Assembly (NCBI RefSeq): GCF_014694385.1
Contig: NZ_JAAOCA010000002.1
Location: forward strand, 186,001-250,000
From: Pseudomonas typographi
GTDB lineage: Bacteria > Pseudomonadota > Gammaproteobacteria > Pseudomonadales > Pseudomonadaceae
DNA: 64,000 nucleotides
Direction of reading: 5' to 3'
Positions 43,383 to 52,469 of the stretch are shown here, piece by piece. Numbering within the stretch: the first letter of the stretch is position 1; each line of letters opens with the position of its first letter. Below the pieces are notes generated by a model. That model saw nothing but the letters and a program-made list of their open reading frames with translations. It was not told the origin of the DNA and searched no databases. The translations under genes were made by a program, and so were the position numbers.

Positions 43383-43902
43383 TCGCGGTGGTCGGCCCGT
43401 TACCGAAGCGCTAGCGCTTCGGCGGTCAGTTGTCTGAACATCGAACCGCCTACCTCTTCACTCGGGCTGCCGAGGCAATGCGCCATCCCCCTCGAACTCC
43501 TTGCTCACAACGGCGTTTCGCCGGCACGAAGGGAATAGGTGGGATGCTGAAGCCGGTTAGTTAGCCGGCCGTAGCGTTGACCGCGTATGGCGTGGGTATT
43601 TCCGGGCTTTTGATTAGCAGCAGCGATCGCTTCTCGCATCGCTACCCTGGTAATCACGCCAGTACCGAAGATTTGACGGGGGCAGATAATCCGCGGATCA
43701 AGCTCGGTTTACTGCCGTTCGGAACAGCCGACACCGCCAGGCGGCGGTGGCGGGTTTCTCCGTTGGGGGTGCCCTGGTGAAATCACAACGGCCTGGTTAG
43801 ATTGCCCATTCCTGCCCTTCTGACCTGAGGTCGGGCCTTCGACGAAACGACAGCGATTATGGCCTGTCGCAATCATCAGGTCCTAATGACGGAGAAAGAA
43901 AC
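43383..43902. other. 520-base region without a supported gene
   Basis: It opens with the perfect palindrome CCGAAGCGCTAGCGCTTCGG at 43403-43422, which as RNA forms an eight-base stem with a CTAG loop but lacks a T-run. A 67-codon frame at 43577-43780 has no ribosome site and an unusual composition, and I do not call it. The last 60 bases should hold the promoter of the SDR gene, whose ATG has GGAGAAAG upstream. Confidence 0.5.
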
Positions 43903-44757
43903 ATGCCAAACGACACAACCCACACCCCAGTGTGGCTGATCACCGGCTGTTCCAGCGGCTTCGGTCGCGAACTGGCGAAACTGATCATTGACCGAGGATG
44001 GCACCTGGTGGCGACGGCTCGGGACAAGTCACGCCTCGGCGACCTGGTCCAACGCGCTGGGGAGCGTGTGCTGGCCGTCGAACTCGACGTCGGCAAGGCC
44101 GATCAGGTCGAGGCCGCCGTGGCGGCCGCCAGGGAACACTTTGGCCGCGTCGACGTGCTGGTCAACAATGCCGGCTACGGTTACCAGAGCTCGATTGAAG
44201 AGGGCGAAGAAGCTGAAATTCGCGCGCAGTTCGATGCCAACGTTTTTGGCTTGTTCGCGGTCACCCGTGCGGTATTGCCGATCATGCGCGCGCAACGCAG
44301 CGGCCACATCATCAATATCACCTCGGTGGCGGGGTTGATTGGGTTTCCCGGTTCTGGCTACTACGCCGCGTCCAAGCATGCCGTGGAGGGGTTCTCCGAT
44401 GCATTGAGTGCGGAGGTCAAGCCGTTGGGCATCTCGGTTACCTGCGTAGAGCCAGGGCCATTTCGTACCGACTGGGCGGGGCGGTCGTTACGCCAGACGC
44501 CTTCACGTATCGATGACTACAAGGACACGGCCGCCAAACGGATGAACTCGACCAAGCAATTGAGCGGCACCCAGGCCGGGGACCCGGTGCGGGCCGCCGA
44601 CGCGATGATTGCCTTGACGCAGCGGCCGGACGCCCCGCGCCACTTGGTGCTGGGCAGTTGGGGCTATGACACTGTACTGGCTGATCGCCGGGCGCGGTTG
44701 GAGCAGACCGAGCTGCTTCGCGATATAAGTGTTGGGGCAGATTTTCCGAACGAGTGA
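43903..44757 (+). CDS. SDR family oxidoreductase
   Basis: 284 residues. Nucleotide-binding loop TGCSSGFGRELAK (residues about 13-25), NNAGYGYQSSIEEGEE, catalytic Ser in IINITSVAGLIGFPG and YAASK (YxxxK) are complete. PGPFRTDWAGRSL follows. This subgroup (oxidoreductase/SDR with TGCSSGFG) is often annotated as short-chain dehydrogenase without known substrate. It is monocistronic, with a long upstream gap. Confidence 0.88.
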   Translation: MPNDTTHTPVWLITGCSSGFGRELAKLIIDRGWHLVATARDKSRLGDLVQRAGERVLAVELDVGKADQVEAAVAAAREHFGRVDVLVNNAGYGYQSSIEEGEEAEIRAQFDANVFGLFAVTRAVLPIMRAQRSGHIINITSVAGLIGFPGSGYYAASKHAVEGFSDALSAEVKPLGISVTCVEPGPFRTDWAGRSLRQTPSRIDDYKDTAAKRMNSTKQLSGTQAGDPVRAADAMIALTQRPDAPRHLVLGSWGYDTVLADRRARLEQTELLRDISVGADFPNE

Positions 44758-44797
44758 GGGGCGGTTGGTCTGAGCGGTATTGCAGCGCCGATGATGC

Positions 44798-45208
44798 TCA
44801 ATGCTTGCTGGCGCTGTCGCCCAGGGCCAGCAGCTGCTTTTCCTGATTCCAGTCGAACGCCTCGCCCTGTTCCTCGGCCTCGAAGCGGCGTTCGTCCAGT
44901 TGCTGGTACAGGTCGATTTCGTCGTCGGGCATGAAGTGCAGGCAGTCGCCGCCGAAGAACCACAATAGGTCACGTGGCACCAGGTGGGCGATTTGCGGAT
45001 AGCGCTGGATCACTTGGGCGATCAGGTCCTGGCCCAGGTATTGGCTTTGGATCGGGTCCTGCGGCAGCAGCGTGAGCAGTTCGTCGAAGCGCTCCAGGAA
45101 CAGGGCGTGGCTTTCTTCCGGCACTTGTTCGGCTTCGCCGAGGGCCACGAGGATGCTGCGCAGGTGGGTGAGCAGCGCCAAGTGGTGTTCGAGGTGTGGG
45201 TGGGTCAT
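44798..45208 (-). CDS. PA2817 family protein
   Basis: 136 residues from the ATG at 45208 (AGGAG nine bases upstream; a GTG two codons earlier is too close to that site). The sequence is acidic and helical: PHLEHHLALLTHLRSILVALGEAEQ, IQRYPQIAHLVPRDLLWFFGGDCLHFMPDDEIDLYQQLDE. It matches a small family of pseudomonad proteins of unknown function. It lies just downstream of the DAHP synthase region but converges with the SDR gene. Confidence 0.75.
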   Translation of the reverse strand: MTHPHLEHHLALLTHLRSILVALGEAEQVPEESHALFLERFDELLTLLPQDPIQSQYLGQDLIAQVIQRYPQIAHLVPRDLLWFFGGDCLHFMPDDEIDLYQQLDERRFEAEEQGEAFDWNQEKQLLALGDSASKH

Positions 45209-45283
45209 GGCCACTGGCTCCTGGAAAACGGCCGGGCAGTATAACGCCTTGCTGCCCCTTACGGCAGGGGCAGGGGTGGGCGG

Positions 45284-46636
45284 CTAGGCGGCGGGCTGGG
45301 CCTGTTTGAGGGTATCGGCGATCATGAAGGCCAATTCCAGCGATTGGTCTGCGTTCATGCGCGGGTCGCAGTGGGTGTGGTAGCGGTCGCTCAGGGCGTC
45401 TTCGGTGATGGGCCGGGCGCCGCCGATGCATTCGGTCACGTTTTGCCCGGTCATTTCGATGTGGATGCCGCCGGGGTAGCTGCCTTCGGCACGGTGCACC
45501 TGGAAGAAGGCCTTGACCTCGCTGAGGATCTGGGCGAAGTCGCGGGTTTTGTAACCGCTGCTGGCCTTGATGGTATTCCCATGCATCGGGTCGCTGCTCC
45601 ATAGCACCTGGCGGCCTTCGCGCTGTACCGCGCGAATCAGCGCCGGCAGGTGTGCCTCGACCTTGCCCGCGCCCATGCGCGCGATCAGGTTGAGGCGCCC
45701 GGGGTCGTTGCTGGGGTTGAGCGTATCGATCAACCGCAGTAGGTCATCCGGCGCCATGCTGGGCCCGACCTTCACCCCGATGGGGTTGTGCACCCCGCGT
45801 AGGAACTCTACGTGGGCACCGTCCAGTTGCCGGGTGCGGTCGCCGATCCACAGCATGTGCGCCGAACAGTCGTAGTAGTCGTGGGTCAGGCTGTCGCGGC
45901 GCACGAAGGCTTCTTCGAAATTCAGCAGCAATGCCTCATGGGCGGTAAAAAAGCTGGTTTCACGCACTTGCGGGGCATTTTCCAGGCCCACCGCGCGCAT
46001 GAAGGCCAGGGTTTCGTCGATGCGGTCGGCCAGGCGGTGGTATTTGTCCGCCAGGGCCGAGCCGGCGATGAAATCGAGGTTCCAGCGGTGCACTTGGTGC
46101 AGGTCGGCGAAACCCCCTTGGGCGAAGGCGCGCAGTAGGTTAAGGCTGGCGGTGGCTTGGTGGTAGGCCTGCAGCAGGCGCTCGGGGTCGGGGGTGCGGT
46201 TTTTTTCGTCGAAGCCGATGGCGTTGACGATGTCGCCCCGGTACGCCGGCAGGGTCACGCCCTGCTGGGTTTCTTCGCCACTGGAGCGCGGCTTGGCGAA
46301 CTGCCCGGCCATGCGCCCCACCTTCACCACCGGGCAACCAGCGGCGAAGGTCATGACGATGGCCATCTGCAACAGTACCTTGAAGGTGTCGCGGATCTTC
46401 GCCGCGGAAAACTCCGCGAAGCTTTCGGCGCAGTCGCCGCCCTGCAACAGGAACGCGCGGCCTTGGGTCACTTCGGCGAACTGCCGGCGCAGTTCACGCG
46501 CCTCGCCAGCGAACACCAGCGGCGGCATCGCTGCCAGGGTGTGTTCAACCCGCGCCAAGTGGGCGGCGTCGGGGTAGGCCGGTTGTTGGCTGATCGGCAG
46601 GTTGCGCCAACTGTCGGGGCTCCAGGGTGCGGTCAT
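45284..46636 (-). CDS. class II 3-deoxy-7-phosphoheptulonate (DAHP) synthase
   Basis: 450 residues from the ATG at 46636; the open frame continues 320 codons further but only because of the gene on the other strand. It catalyses phosphoenolpyruvate plus erythrose 4-phosphate to DAHP, the entry to aromatic amino acid synthesis. Class II landmarks: [75 protein letters not shown] and [17 protein letters not shown]. The metal and PEP ligands (Cys, His, Glu, Asp) are all kept. Pseudomonas usually carries it beside class I enzymes. Confidence 0.93.
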   Translation of the reverse strand: MTAPWSPDSWRNLPISQQPAYPDAAHLARVEHTLAAMPPLVFAGEARELRRQFAEVTQGRAFLLQGGDCAESFAEFSAAKIRDTFKVLLQMAIVMTFAAGCPVVKVGRMAGQFAKPRSSGEETQQGVTLPAYRGDIVNAIGFDEKNRTPDPERLLQAYHQATASLNLLRAFAQGGFADLHQVHRWNLDFIAGSALADKYHRLADRIDETLAFMRAVGLENAPQVRETSFFTAHEALLLNFEEAFVRRDSLTHDYYDCSAHMLWIGDRTRQLDGAHVEFLRGVHNPIGVKVGPSMAPDDLLRLIDTLNPSNDPGRLNLIARMGAGKVEAHLPALIRAVQREGRQVLWSSDPMHGNTIKASSGYKTRDFAQILSEVKAFFQVHRAEGSYPGGIHIEMTGQNVTECIGGARPITEDALSDRYHTHCDPRMNADQSLELAFMIADTLKQAQPAA

Positions 46637-46696
46637 GGCAGGCTCTTCGTGTTTATAGGTTACCGCCCGCAATCTTAGCATTGGCACTGGCGCAAC

Positions 46697-47521
46697 ATGG
46701 CCACGCGCGCCACAATTGGCGCTTTGCAGTTGAACATGGGCAGTACCGTGGAAGACACCCCGCAAACGCCAGCGCCGCGCCAGGAGCGCATGCTCGCCGA
46801 AGTGCACGATGCTTTTGGCCTGATCCGGGTGTGGGAGGTCGATGAGTACCGCTTTCTTGAGTTCGGCGCGGCCGTCGAACAAAGTTGCACCTTCATCCCG
46901 GACCCCGCCTGGCTTGAATACGACTACACCCGCGCAATGCTGCTGGGCGCGTTGTGCCACCCGGCACCGGACAGCGCATTGTTTCTGGGCCTGGGGGCGG
47001 GCACGCTGACCCAGGCCTGCTTGAAGTTCTTGCCGCTCGAAGATGTGGAATGCATCGAACTGCGCCCCGACGTGCCGCGCCTGGCCATGGAGCATTTGGG
47101 CCTGGCCGACGACCCGCGGTTGTATATCCGCATCGGCGATGCGCTGGAGCTGCTGCCCAGCGCGGAGCCTGCCGACCTGATTTTCGTCGACCTTTATACC
47201 GACCAGGGCCCTGGCGTGGGCCACCTGGCCTGGAATTTCCTGGAACGCTGCCAGCAGCGCCTGCAACCGGGCGGTTGGCTGGTGATCAACCAATGGGGCG
47301 ATGATAACGGCAAACCGCTGGGCGCGGCCTTGCTGCGAGGGTTGTACCACCGGCATTACTGGGAGCTGCCGGTTAAAGAAGGCAATGTCATCCTGCTGGT
47401 GCCCGCCAGCCTTGACCAAACCCTGGACCTGCCCGGCCTCAAGGCGCGGGCCGAGGCCCTGGCGCCGGCACTGGGCTATTCGTTGGCAGCGCTGATCGAG
47501 GTATTGCGCCCAGCCACATGA
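46697..47521 (+). CDS. spermidine synthase-like methyltransferase-fold protein
   Basis: 274 residues as written; the true start may be the ATG at 46736, since the first 13 residues look unlike the family. The core is a Rossmann fold: [37 protein letters not shown] (nucleotide loop), [15 protein letters not shown] and [17 protein letters not shown]. The aspartate pair that grips the aminopropyl acceptor in true spermidine synthase is only partly present (VDLYTD), so a polyamine role is unproven. Divergent from DAHP synthase with a 60-base gap. Confidence 0.75.
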   Translation: MATRATIGALQLNMGSTVEDTPQTPAPRQERMLAEVHDAFGLIRVWEVDEYRFLEFGAAVEQSCTFIPDPAWLEYDYTRAMLLGALCHPAPDSALFLGLGAGTLTQACLKFLPLEDVECIELRPDVPRLAMEHLGLADDPRLYIRIGDALELLPSAEPADLIFVDLYTDQGPGVGHLAWNFLERCQQRLQPGGWLVINQWGDDNGKPLGAALLRGLYHRHYWELPVKEGNVILLVPASLDQTLDLPGLKARAEALAPALGYSLAALIEVLRPAT

Positions 47522-47840
47522 AAGCCCAGCGCGCTGCAGGCAGCAGCACCGGTGGCAGGCTGGCGCGGTAGTAACGGGCCGGCAAAAAACACTCACGCGC
47601 TGGCGCGCTTTCGGGTATGATACGCGCCGGCCCGGGAATGGGCCGCGTTAAGCAGCGTTATCTGCCGGAGGCTCCTTCGGCTGACGCCTGGACCACCGGG
47701 CTCTTCTTAACGATTCTATTCATTCATTCGTTTTCGCAAATCCCCGCCGCCAAAACTGCCAGGGCGACTCTCGCAAGTCTCAACACGGCATGCGCAGTTT
47801 TGGAGCATGGGTCTTTGCGGATGCACCTAGAGGCAGACCC
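47522..47840 (+). promoter_or_regulatory. Promoter and long structured 5' leader of the DEAD-box helicase gene
   Basis: 319 bases without a gene. A -10-like TATGAT lies at 47616-47621 with no clear -35, implying a leader of about 215 bases. Within it CCAAAACTGC (47750-47759) can pair perfectly with GCAGTTTTGG (47794-47803) across a 34-base loop, close to the start codon. Long leaders with cold-sensitive folding are known for deaD/csdA-type genes. Here the role is inferred. Confidence 0.5.
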
Positions 47841-49499
47841 ATGACCCAGGAAACCGGCGGCTTCGCCGCTCTCGATCTTCACCCAAGCATCGTCGCTGCA
47901 GTCATCGCCACAGGCTATGAAGAGCCTTCGGCCATTCAACAGCAGTCGATTCCGCTTATTCTCGCCGGCCACGACTTGATCGGCCAGGCGCAGACCGGCA
48001 CCGGCAAAACCGCCGCCTTCGCACTGCCGGTGCTGCACAAGATCGACCTCAGCAAGCGCGAGCCGCAAGCCCTGATCCTGGCGCCAACCCGCGAGTTGGC
48101 GCTGCAAGTAGCAACCGCATTCGAAACCTACGCCAAGCAGATGCCTGGCGTGAGCGTTGTCGCCGTTTACGGCGGCGCCCCCATGGGGCCGCAGATAAAA
48201 GCCCTGCGCCAGGGTGCGCAGATCATCGTGGCCACCCCGGGCCGCCTGTGCGACCACCTGCGCCGCGACGATAAAGTCCTGGCAACGGTGAACCACCTGG
48301 TACTCGACGAAGCCGACGAAATGCTCAAGCTCGGCTTCATGGATGACCTTGAAGTTATCTTCAATGCCATGCCCGCGTCGCGCCAGACCGTATTGTTCTC
48401 TGCCACGTTGCCGCCGTCGATCCGCGCGATCGCCGAGCGCCACCTCAAAGAGCCCAAGCACGTCAAGATCCAAAGCAAAACCCAGACCGTAGCAGCCATC
48501 GAGCAGGCTTACATGCAGGTGCACGCCGACCAGAAGGCCCAGGCCGTGCTGCGGCTGCTCGAAGTCGAAGAGTTCGATGCGCTGATCGCCTTCGTGCGCA
48601 CCAAGCAGGCCACCCTTGACCTGGCCAGCGCGCTGGAGGCCAAAGGCTACAAGGCTGCCGCGCTGAACGGCGATATTGCCCAGAACCAGCGTGAGCGGGT
48701 GATCGAGTCGCTCAAGGATGGCCGCCTGGACATCGTCGTGGCCACCGACGTGGCTGCCCGTGGCCTAGACGTGCCGCGCATCACCCACGTATTCAACGTC
48801 GACATGCCCTACGACCCTGAGTCTTACGTGCACCGCATTGGCCGTACTGGCCGTGCCGGCCGCGAAGGCCGCGCGCTGTTGCTGGTAACGCCGCGTGAGC
48901 GGCGCATGTTGCAGGTGATCGAGCGGGTAACCGGGCAAAAGGTCAGCGAAGTGCGCCTGCCGGCGCCCCAGGCCGTGCTCGATGCCCGCATCAAGAAGCT
49001 CACCAAAAGCTTGCTACCGCTGGTGGCCGATGCCGAAGCCAGCCATGGCGAATTGTTCGACCGCCTGGCCACCGACCTGGGCTGCACCCCGCGTGCCTTG
49101 GCTGCCGCCCTGTTGCGTAAGGCCACCAACGGCCAAGCACTGGATTTGGCCAGCGTCGAGCGTGAGCAGCCCCTGGTGCCGACCGCCGCACCGCGTGAGC
49201 GCAGCGAGCGTAGCCAGGGTGGCGAACGCGAACGCCGCGCGCCCATCCCGCTGGGCGAAGGCCGTGCCCGTTGCCGCACCGCGCTGGGCGCGCGCGACGG
49301 CATCGCCGCGAAGAACTTGTTGGGCGCCATCCTCAACGAAGGCGGCCTGGCCCGTGACGCGATCGGCCGCATCCAGGTGCGTGAGAGCTTCAGCCTGGTC
49401 GAACTGCCCGAAGACGGCCTGGACCGCTTGCTGACCAAGCTCAAGGACACCCGCGTGGCCGGCAAGCAACTGAAGCTGCGTCGGTACCGCGAAGACTGA
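47841..49499 (+). CDS. deaD: DEAD-box RNA helicase (DeaD/CsdA-like)
   Basis: 552 residues from the ATG at 47841 (AGAGG upstream). All helicase motifs are present in order: Q motif EEPSAIQQQSIP, AQTGTGKT, PTRELALQ, TPGRL, DEAD in VLDEADEML, SAT, and in domain 2 VATDVAARGLDVPR and HRIGRTGRAGR. The C-terminal part (about 470-552) resembles the DbpA-type RNA-binding domain (IAAKNLLGAILNEGGLARDAIGRIQVRESFSLVELP). It unwinds RNA in ribosome assembly and decay, especially in the cold. A strong terminator follows the stop. Confidence 0.9.
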   Translation: MTQETGGFAALDLHPSIVAAVIATGYEEPSAIQQQSIPLILAGHDLIGQAQTGTGKTAAFALPVLHKIDLSKREPQALILAPTRELALQVATAFETYAKQMPGVSVVAVYGGAPMGPQIKALRQGAQIIVATPGRLCDHLRRDDKVLATVNHLVLDEADEMLKLGFMDDLEVIFNAMPASRQTVLFSATLPPSIRAIAERHLKEPKHVKIQSKTQTVAAIEQAYMQVHADQKAQAVLRLLEVEEFDALIAFVRTKQATLDLASALEAKGYKAAALNGDIAQNQRERVIESLKDGRLDIVVATDVAARGLDVPRITHVFNVDMPYDPESYVHRIGRTGRAGREGRALLLVTPRERRMLQVIERVTGQKVSEVRLPAPQAVLDARIKKLTKSLLPLVADAEASHGELFDRLATDLGCTPRALAAALLRKATNGQALDLASVEREQPLVPTAAPRERSERSQGGERERRAPIPLGEGRARCRTALGARDGIAAKNLLGAILNEGGLARDAIGRIQVRESFSLVELPEDGLDRLLTKLKDTRVAGKQLKLRRYRED

Positions 49500-49536
49500 C
49501 CGTAGGTTTCAGGCAGTAAGCTTCATCCGCTAAGCG

Positions 49537-49578
49537 AAAAAGCCGCCAGTCAACGTTGTGTTGGCTGGCGGCTTTTTT
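49537..49578 (+). terminator. Rho-independent terminator after deaD
   Basis: AAAAGCCGCCAG pairs with CTGGCGGCTTTT around a loop containing TCAACGTTGTGTTGG, followed by TTTTT. It also abuts the 3' end of the MFS fragment on the other strand and could act in both directions. Confidence 0.9.
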
Positions 49579-50026
49579 AGAGCGCTAAATCTTGGTCTTG
49601 CCGTTTGTAAATGCGCGCCATGCTGGCAAGCAATGAGAGTGCAGATATGGCGCAGGCGAAAGCAAATACATACACTGAGAATTCTCCCTCAGTGCTTCCG
49701 CTCAATCCGCCCATGAGCGCAAGTACCATGGCGACGAGAGCAGCGACAATGGATTGGCCGGTCGTCCTTGCTGTCGAGAGCACACCCGAAGCAGTGGCAG
49801 TTCTGGTTTTTGCTGCATTTGCGAACATTTCCTTGTTATTTGGCGGGAGGAAAAAACCGTATCCCATACCGCATAGCACGACGCGCCATAGGAAGTCTCC
49901 AACACTCGGACGCTCCGGTAGAAAGATGAGCGCGCCCAGTCCCAGACAAAAAATCAATACGCCAATGCTCGACACGTGAGTCGCATTAAAGCGATTCGTC
50001 AAATTCCCGGCAATTGGGGCGCACAT
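49577..50026 (-). pseudogene. C-terminal fragment of an MFS (DHA2) transporter
   Basis: 149 codons that resemble the last four membrane segments of an EmrB/QacA-type exporter: AGNLTNRFNATHVSSIGVLIFCLGLGALIF, LCGMGYGFFLPPNNKEMFANAAKTRTATASGVLSTARTTGQSIVAALVAMVLAL and a final segment ending KRQDQDLAL. Such proteins are about 450-500 residues, so roughly 70 percent is missing. The upstream frame closes with a TAG six codons before the ATG. Base composition is visibly lower in GC than both neighbours, suggesting a transferred gene that was later deleted. Confidence 0.75.
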
Positions 50027-50187
50027 GGCGCTGTTATGTGGCTTCTAGCTAACCAAACCCGGGTTCTGCAAAGTGGCCCCAAGAAGAGCTAACCCACTGC
50101 CCCATATACGGTTTCAAGCCTTGCGTGACTTGCACAAAAGACTGGGCGCCGGAGCTTTTTTGTGTCAGGTGGCGATAGGCGATGCCT

Positions 50188-50955
50188 TTATCCAAACCGA
50201 TAAATATCCATCCCCAACGCCCCCAAGGTAAACCCTTGGTGCACCCGCTCAAACGCCCCACCGGCAGCCCAGGCGAAATACAGCGGCAACAAGTGCTCGT
50301 CACGCGGATGGTTACGCACCGCGTGCGGCGCGCGTTGGCGGTAATCCAGCAATGCGGCTTCATCATTGCTCGCCAGGTGCTCCACCATCCAATCGCGAAA
50401 CGCCTCGGCCCAGTCACTGGCTTCATCGGCTTTTGAATGCCAGTTCAGTTCGCCGAGGTTGTGGGTAATGCTGCCGGAGCCCACTAGCAGGATGCCTTGC
50501 TCGCGTAACCCGGCCAAGGCCCGGCCTACCGCCTGCTGCAGGCGTGGGCCATGGGCGCTGGGCAACGACACCTGCACGATGGGAATATCCGCCGCTGGGT
50601 ACATCAGCGACATTGGTACCCAAACGCCGTGGTCGAAGGGGCGGTTGGGGTCCAGGGTGGCCGGCAGGCCCGCGCCCGCCAGGCATTCGACCACCTGTGC
50701 AGCGACGCTGGGTGAGCCCGGGGCGGGGTATTGCATCGCGAACAGGGCCGGCGGGAAGCCGCCGAAGTCGTGCCAGGTCTGTGGTTGCGCGCCGCTTGCC
50801 ACTTTCAGTTCACGGCTTTCCCAATGGGCAGAAACCAGTACGATGGCCCGCGGCTTCGGCAGTTGTTCGGCCAGCCGAGCCAGCGCGGGGCCGCTGGCAC
50901 CCGGCTCCAGTGCCAGCATTGGCGAGCCATGGGAGATGAATAGGCTGGGGAGCAT
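50188..50955 (-). CDS. ygiD: 4,5-DOPA-extradiol-dioxygenase family protein (LigB-like)
   Basis: 255 residues, the typical length. Metal-binding histidines are visible in LFISHGSPMLAL, VLVSAHWES, RPFDHGVWVPM and GSGSITHNLGEL. Plant DODA relatives open the DOPA ring between carbons 4 and 5; the bacterial YgiD group has zinc/iron-dependent activity on DOPA in vitro. It is not near the catabolic island and is better read as a housekeeping or detoxifying enzyme than as the missing ring-cleaver of that pathway. Monocistronic. Confidence 0.9.
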   Translation of the reverse strand: MLPSLFISHGSPMLALEPGASGPALARLAEQLPKPRAIVLVSAHWESRELKVASGAQPQTWHDFGGFPPALFAMQYPAPGSPSVAAQVVECLAGAGLPATLDPNRPFDHGVWVPMSLMYPAADIPIVQVSLPSAHGPRLQQAVGRALAGLREQGILLVGSGSITHNLGELNWHSKADEASDWAEAFRDWMVEHLASNDEAALLDYRQRAPHAVRNHPRDEHLLPLYFAWAAGGAFERVHQGFTLGALGMDIYRFG

Positions 50956-51062
50956 GATCGGTTAGCCTTGATGCAGTAAGATGCCGCCATCTTCAATCAA
51001 CCGACCGATCGAATTCCAACGGTTTTTTCTGGACGAATTCATCGAAATGCTTGAGGTATTCA

Positions 51063-51719
51063 GTGCAACCAGGCTTTTGGACTGCGCGCTGGGAGCGCCA
51101 ACAGATCGGCTTTCATTCCGCCCACCCCAACCCCCAGCTCTGCGCTCACTGGCCGATGATGGCGCGGGCGGGCTCAAGGGTGCTGGTGCCGCTGTGCGGC
51201 AAGAGCGTAGACATGGCGTGGCTGGCCGCGCGGGGCCACCGGGTGGTTGGGGTGGAGCTGTCGGCCATCGCGGTGCAGGCGTTTTTCGCTGAGCAGGGCT
51301 TGGCGTACACCTGCCACGCTCAGGGCAGCTTCAACCTATACCGCAGCGGTGCGATCGAGATCTGGCAGGGGGACTTTTTCGAATTGGCCACCGAGCACAT
51401 AGGCCACTGCACCGCGCTGTACGACCGTGCCGCCCTGATTGCCCTGCCGCCGGCGATGCGCAAGGCCTATGTGGAGCACCTGCAACAATTGCTGCCCGCT
51501 GGTTGCCTCGGGTTGATGCTAAGCCTCGAGTACGCGCAGGAGAAGATCCCTGGCCCGCCGTTCTCCGTGCTGCCGGCCGAGGTGCAGGCGCTGTATGGGC
51601 CGGGGTGGGCGCTGCAAACTCTGGCGTGCATCGATGAAACAGCGCGGGCCGGCCCCCGGTTCCACGCGGCGGGCGTTACCCAATTGCACGAGCGGGTCTA
51701 TGGGCTCTGTAAGCGCTGA
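51063..51719 (+). CDS. tpm: thiopurine S-methyltransferase
   Basis: 218 residues from a GTG at 51063 with GAGG six bases upstream; that start gives the expected beginning VQPGFWTARWERQQIGFHSAHPNPQL. The S-adenosylmethionine site reads RVLVPLCGKSVDMAWLAARGHRVVGVELS, and the family tail includes GDFFELATEHIGHCTALYDRAALIALPPAMRKAYVEHL. Bacterial TPMTs methylate thiopurines and also selenium and tellurium species, conferring tellurite tolerance in some Pseudomonas. Its 3' end overlaps the convergent DUF2959 gene by 22 bases. Confidence 0.92.
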   Translation: MQPGFWTARWERQQIGFHSAHPNPQLCAHWPMMARAGSRVLVPLCGKSVDMAWLAARGHRVVGVELSAIAVQAFFAEQGLAYTCHAQGSFNLYRSGAIEIWQGDFFELATEHIGHCTALYDRAALIALPPAMRKAYVEHLQQLLPAGCLGLMLSLEYAQEKIPGPPFSVLPAEVQALYGPGWALQTLACIDETARAGPRFHAAGVTQLHERVYGLCKR

Positions 51720-52333
51720 ATCAACCCGTTCGCGCCCTCGATAGAGCGCTGCAGGTCGATCAGCAGGGGCTCCACGGTGCCGCTCACCGTGCTGTAGCCC
51801 TGTTGCAGGTTACCCACCGTTTGAGCATTCATATGGTGCTTGTAGAACAGTAGTTGATCGTTCAGCGCCCCCAGCGCCGGCAACACCCGGCTTTGTGCAT
51901 CGCGCATCTTGGCGAGCAACAGTTGGTATTGCTCACGTGTCTGGGCCAGCTCCTGCGCACTGGCTTGCCTCAGCGCGGGGGTTTGGTAGTCGTTCAATTC
52001 GTCTTCCCATTCGCGGAACATTGCCTCGGCCACTTGCTCGACCTGGTTGACGCGAGGCTCCACAGCCTGGGCGGCCTTTTGGCTGGCGGCATAGTCGCGT
52101 TCAAGCTCGGCATAACGCTGCTGCGGGTCGCCCTCTTGGGCGGCGAGTGCCAGGCGATAATGCTCCAGGGTGCGGTTGAACTGATAACGCGCCTTAATTT
52201 GCGCATCGCGGGCGTCTTCGACCCGGTGGCTGAAGATTTCGCGTTTGGGAATGCCGGCCTTTTCCATCATCGACAGGTAGGGGCTTTGGCAGCCGGCGAG
52301 CAGTAAGGCGGTGAATAGCAGAAGGTAGCGCAT
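51698..52333 (-). CDS. DUF2959 lipoprotein
   Basis: 211 residues with a lipobox LLLAGC at residues 10-15, so an envelope lipoprotein. The rest is nearly all helical and likely coiled-coil: RVEDARDAQIKARYQFNRTLEHYRLAL, RYAELERDYAASQKAAQAVEPRVNQVEQVAEAMFREWEDELNDY. The family is found across gammaproteobacteria with no settled role. Its 3' end overlaps tpm by 22 bases on the opposite strand, so read-through of one would make antisense to the other. Confidence 0.85.
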   Translation of the reverse strand: MRYLLLFTALLLAGCQSPYLSMMEKAGIPKREIFSHRVEDARDAQIKARYQFNRTLEHYRLALAAQEGDPQQRYAELERDYAASQKAAQAVEPRVNQVEQVAEAMFREWEDELNDYQTPALRQASAQELAQTREQYQLLLAKMRDAQSRVLPALGALNDQLLFYKHHMNAQTVGNLQQGYSTVSGTVEPLLIDLQRSIEGANGLIQRLQSP

Positions 52334-52422
52334 GCTAGGCCTTGGTCAGTGGGCGTGGCCGTTGGACCTGAAAAAACCGCATAACTTCCATGGGCAGGCT
52401 TGTTCTGCTGGGCGTAAATAGC

Positions 52423-52448
52423 AGAAGGCCAGCTTTTGCTGGCCTTCT
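52423..52448 (-). terminator. Hairpin after htpX
   Basis: AGAAGGCCAGC pairs with GCTGGCCTTCT around TTTT, 22 bases past the htpX stop. The following T-run on the minus strand is weak, so termination may be partial. Confidence 0.65.
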
Positions 52449-52469
52449 ATAGGCAACCTGGCTAGCCGA

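Noticed and set aside
43577..43780. 67-codon plus-strand frame in the 43.4-43.9 kb gap
   Set aside because: No ribosome site, no family, uneven codon use.
46637..47596. Open frame extending the DAHP synthase gene 320 codons upstream
   Set aside because: It is antisense to the spermidine-synthase-like gene and has no family match. The DAHP synthase begins normally at 46636.
47617..47844. 75-codon frame in the deaD leader ending in an ATGA overlap with the helicase start
   Set aside because: Its first ATG lies in the putative -10 box, it has no ribosome site, and the sequence resembles nothing. The overlap may be chance.
50188..50955. LigB-type dioxygenase as the missing ring-cleaving enzyme of the catabolic island
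   Set aside because: It is 33 kb away, monocistronic, and belongs to the YgiD/DODA subgroup rather than to catechol or protocatechuate enzymes.
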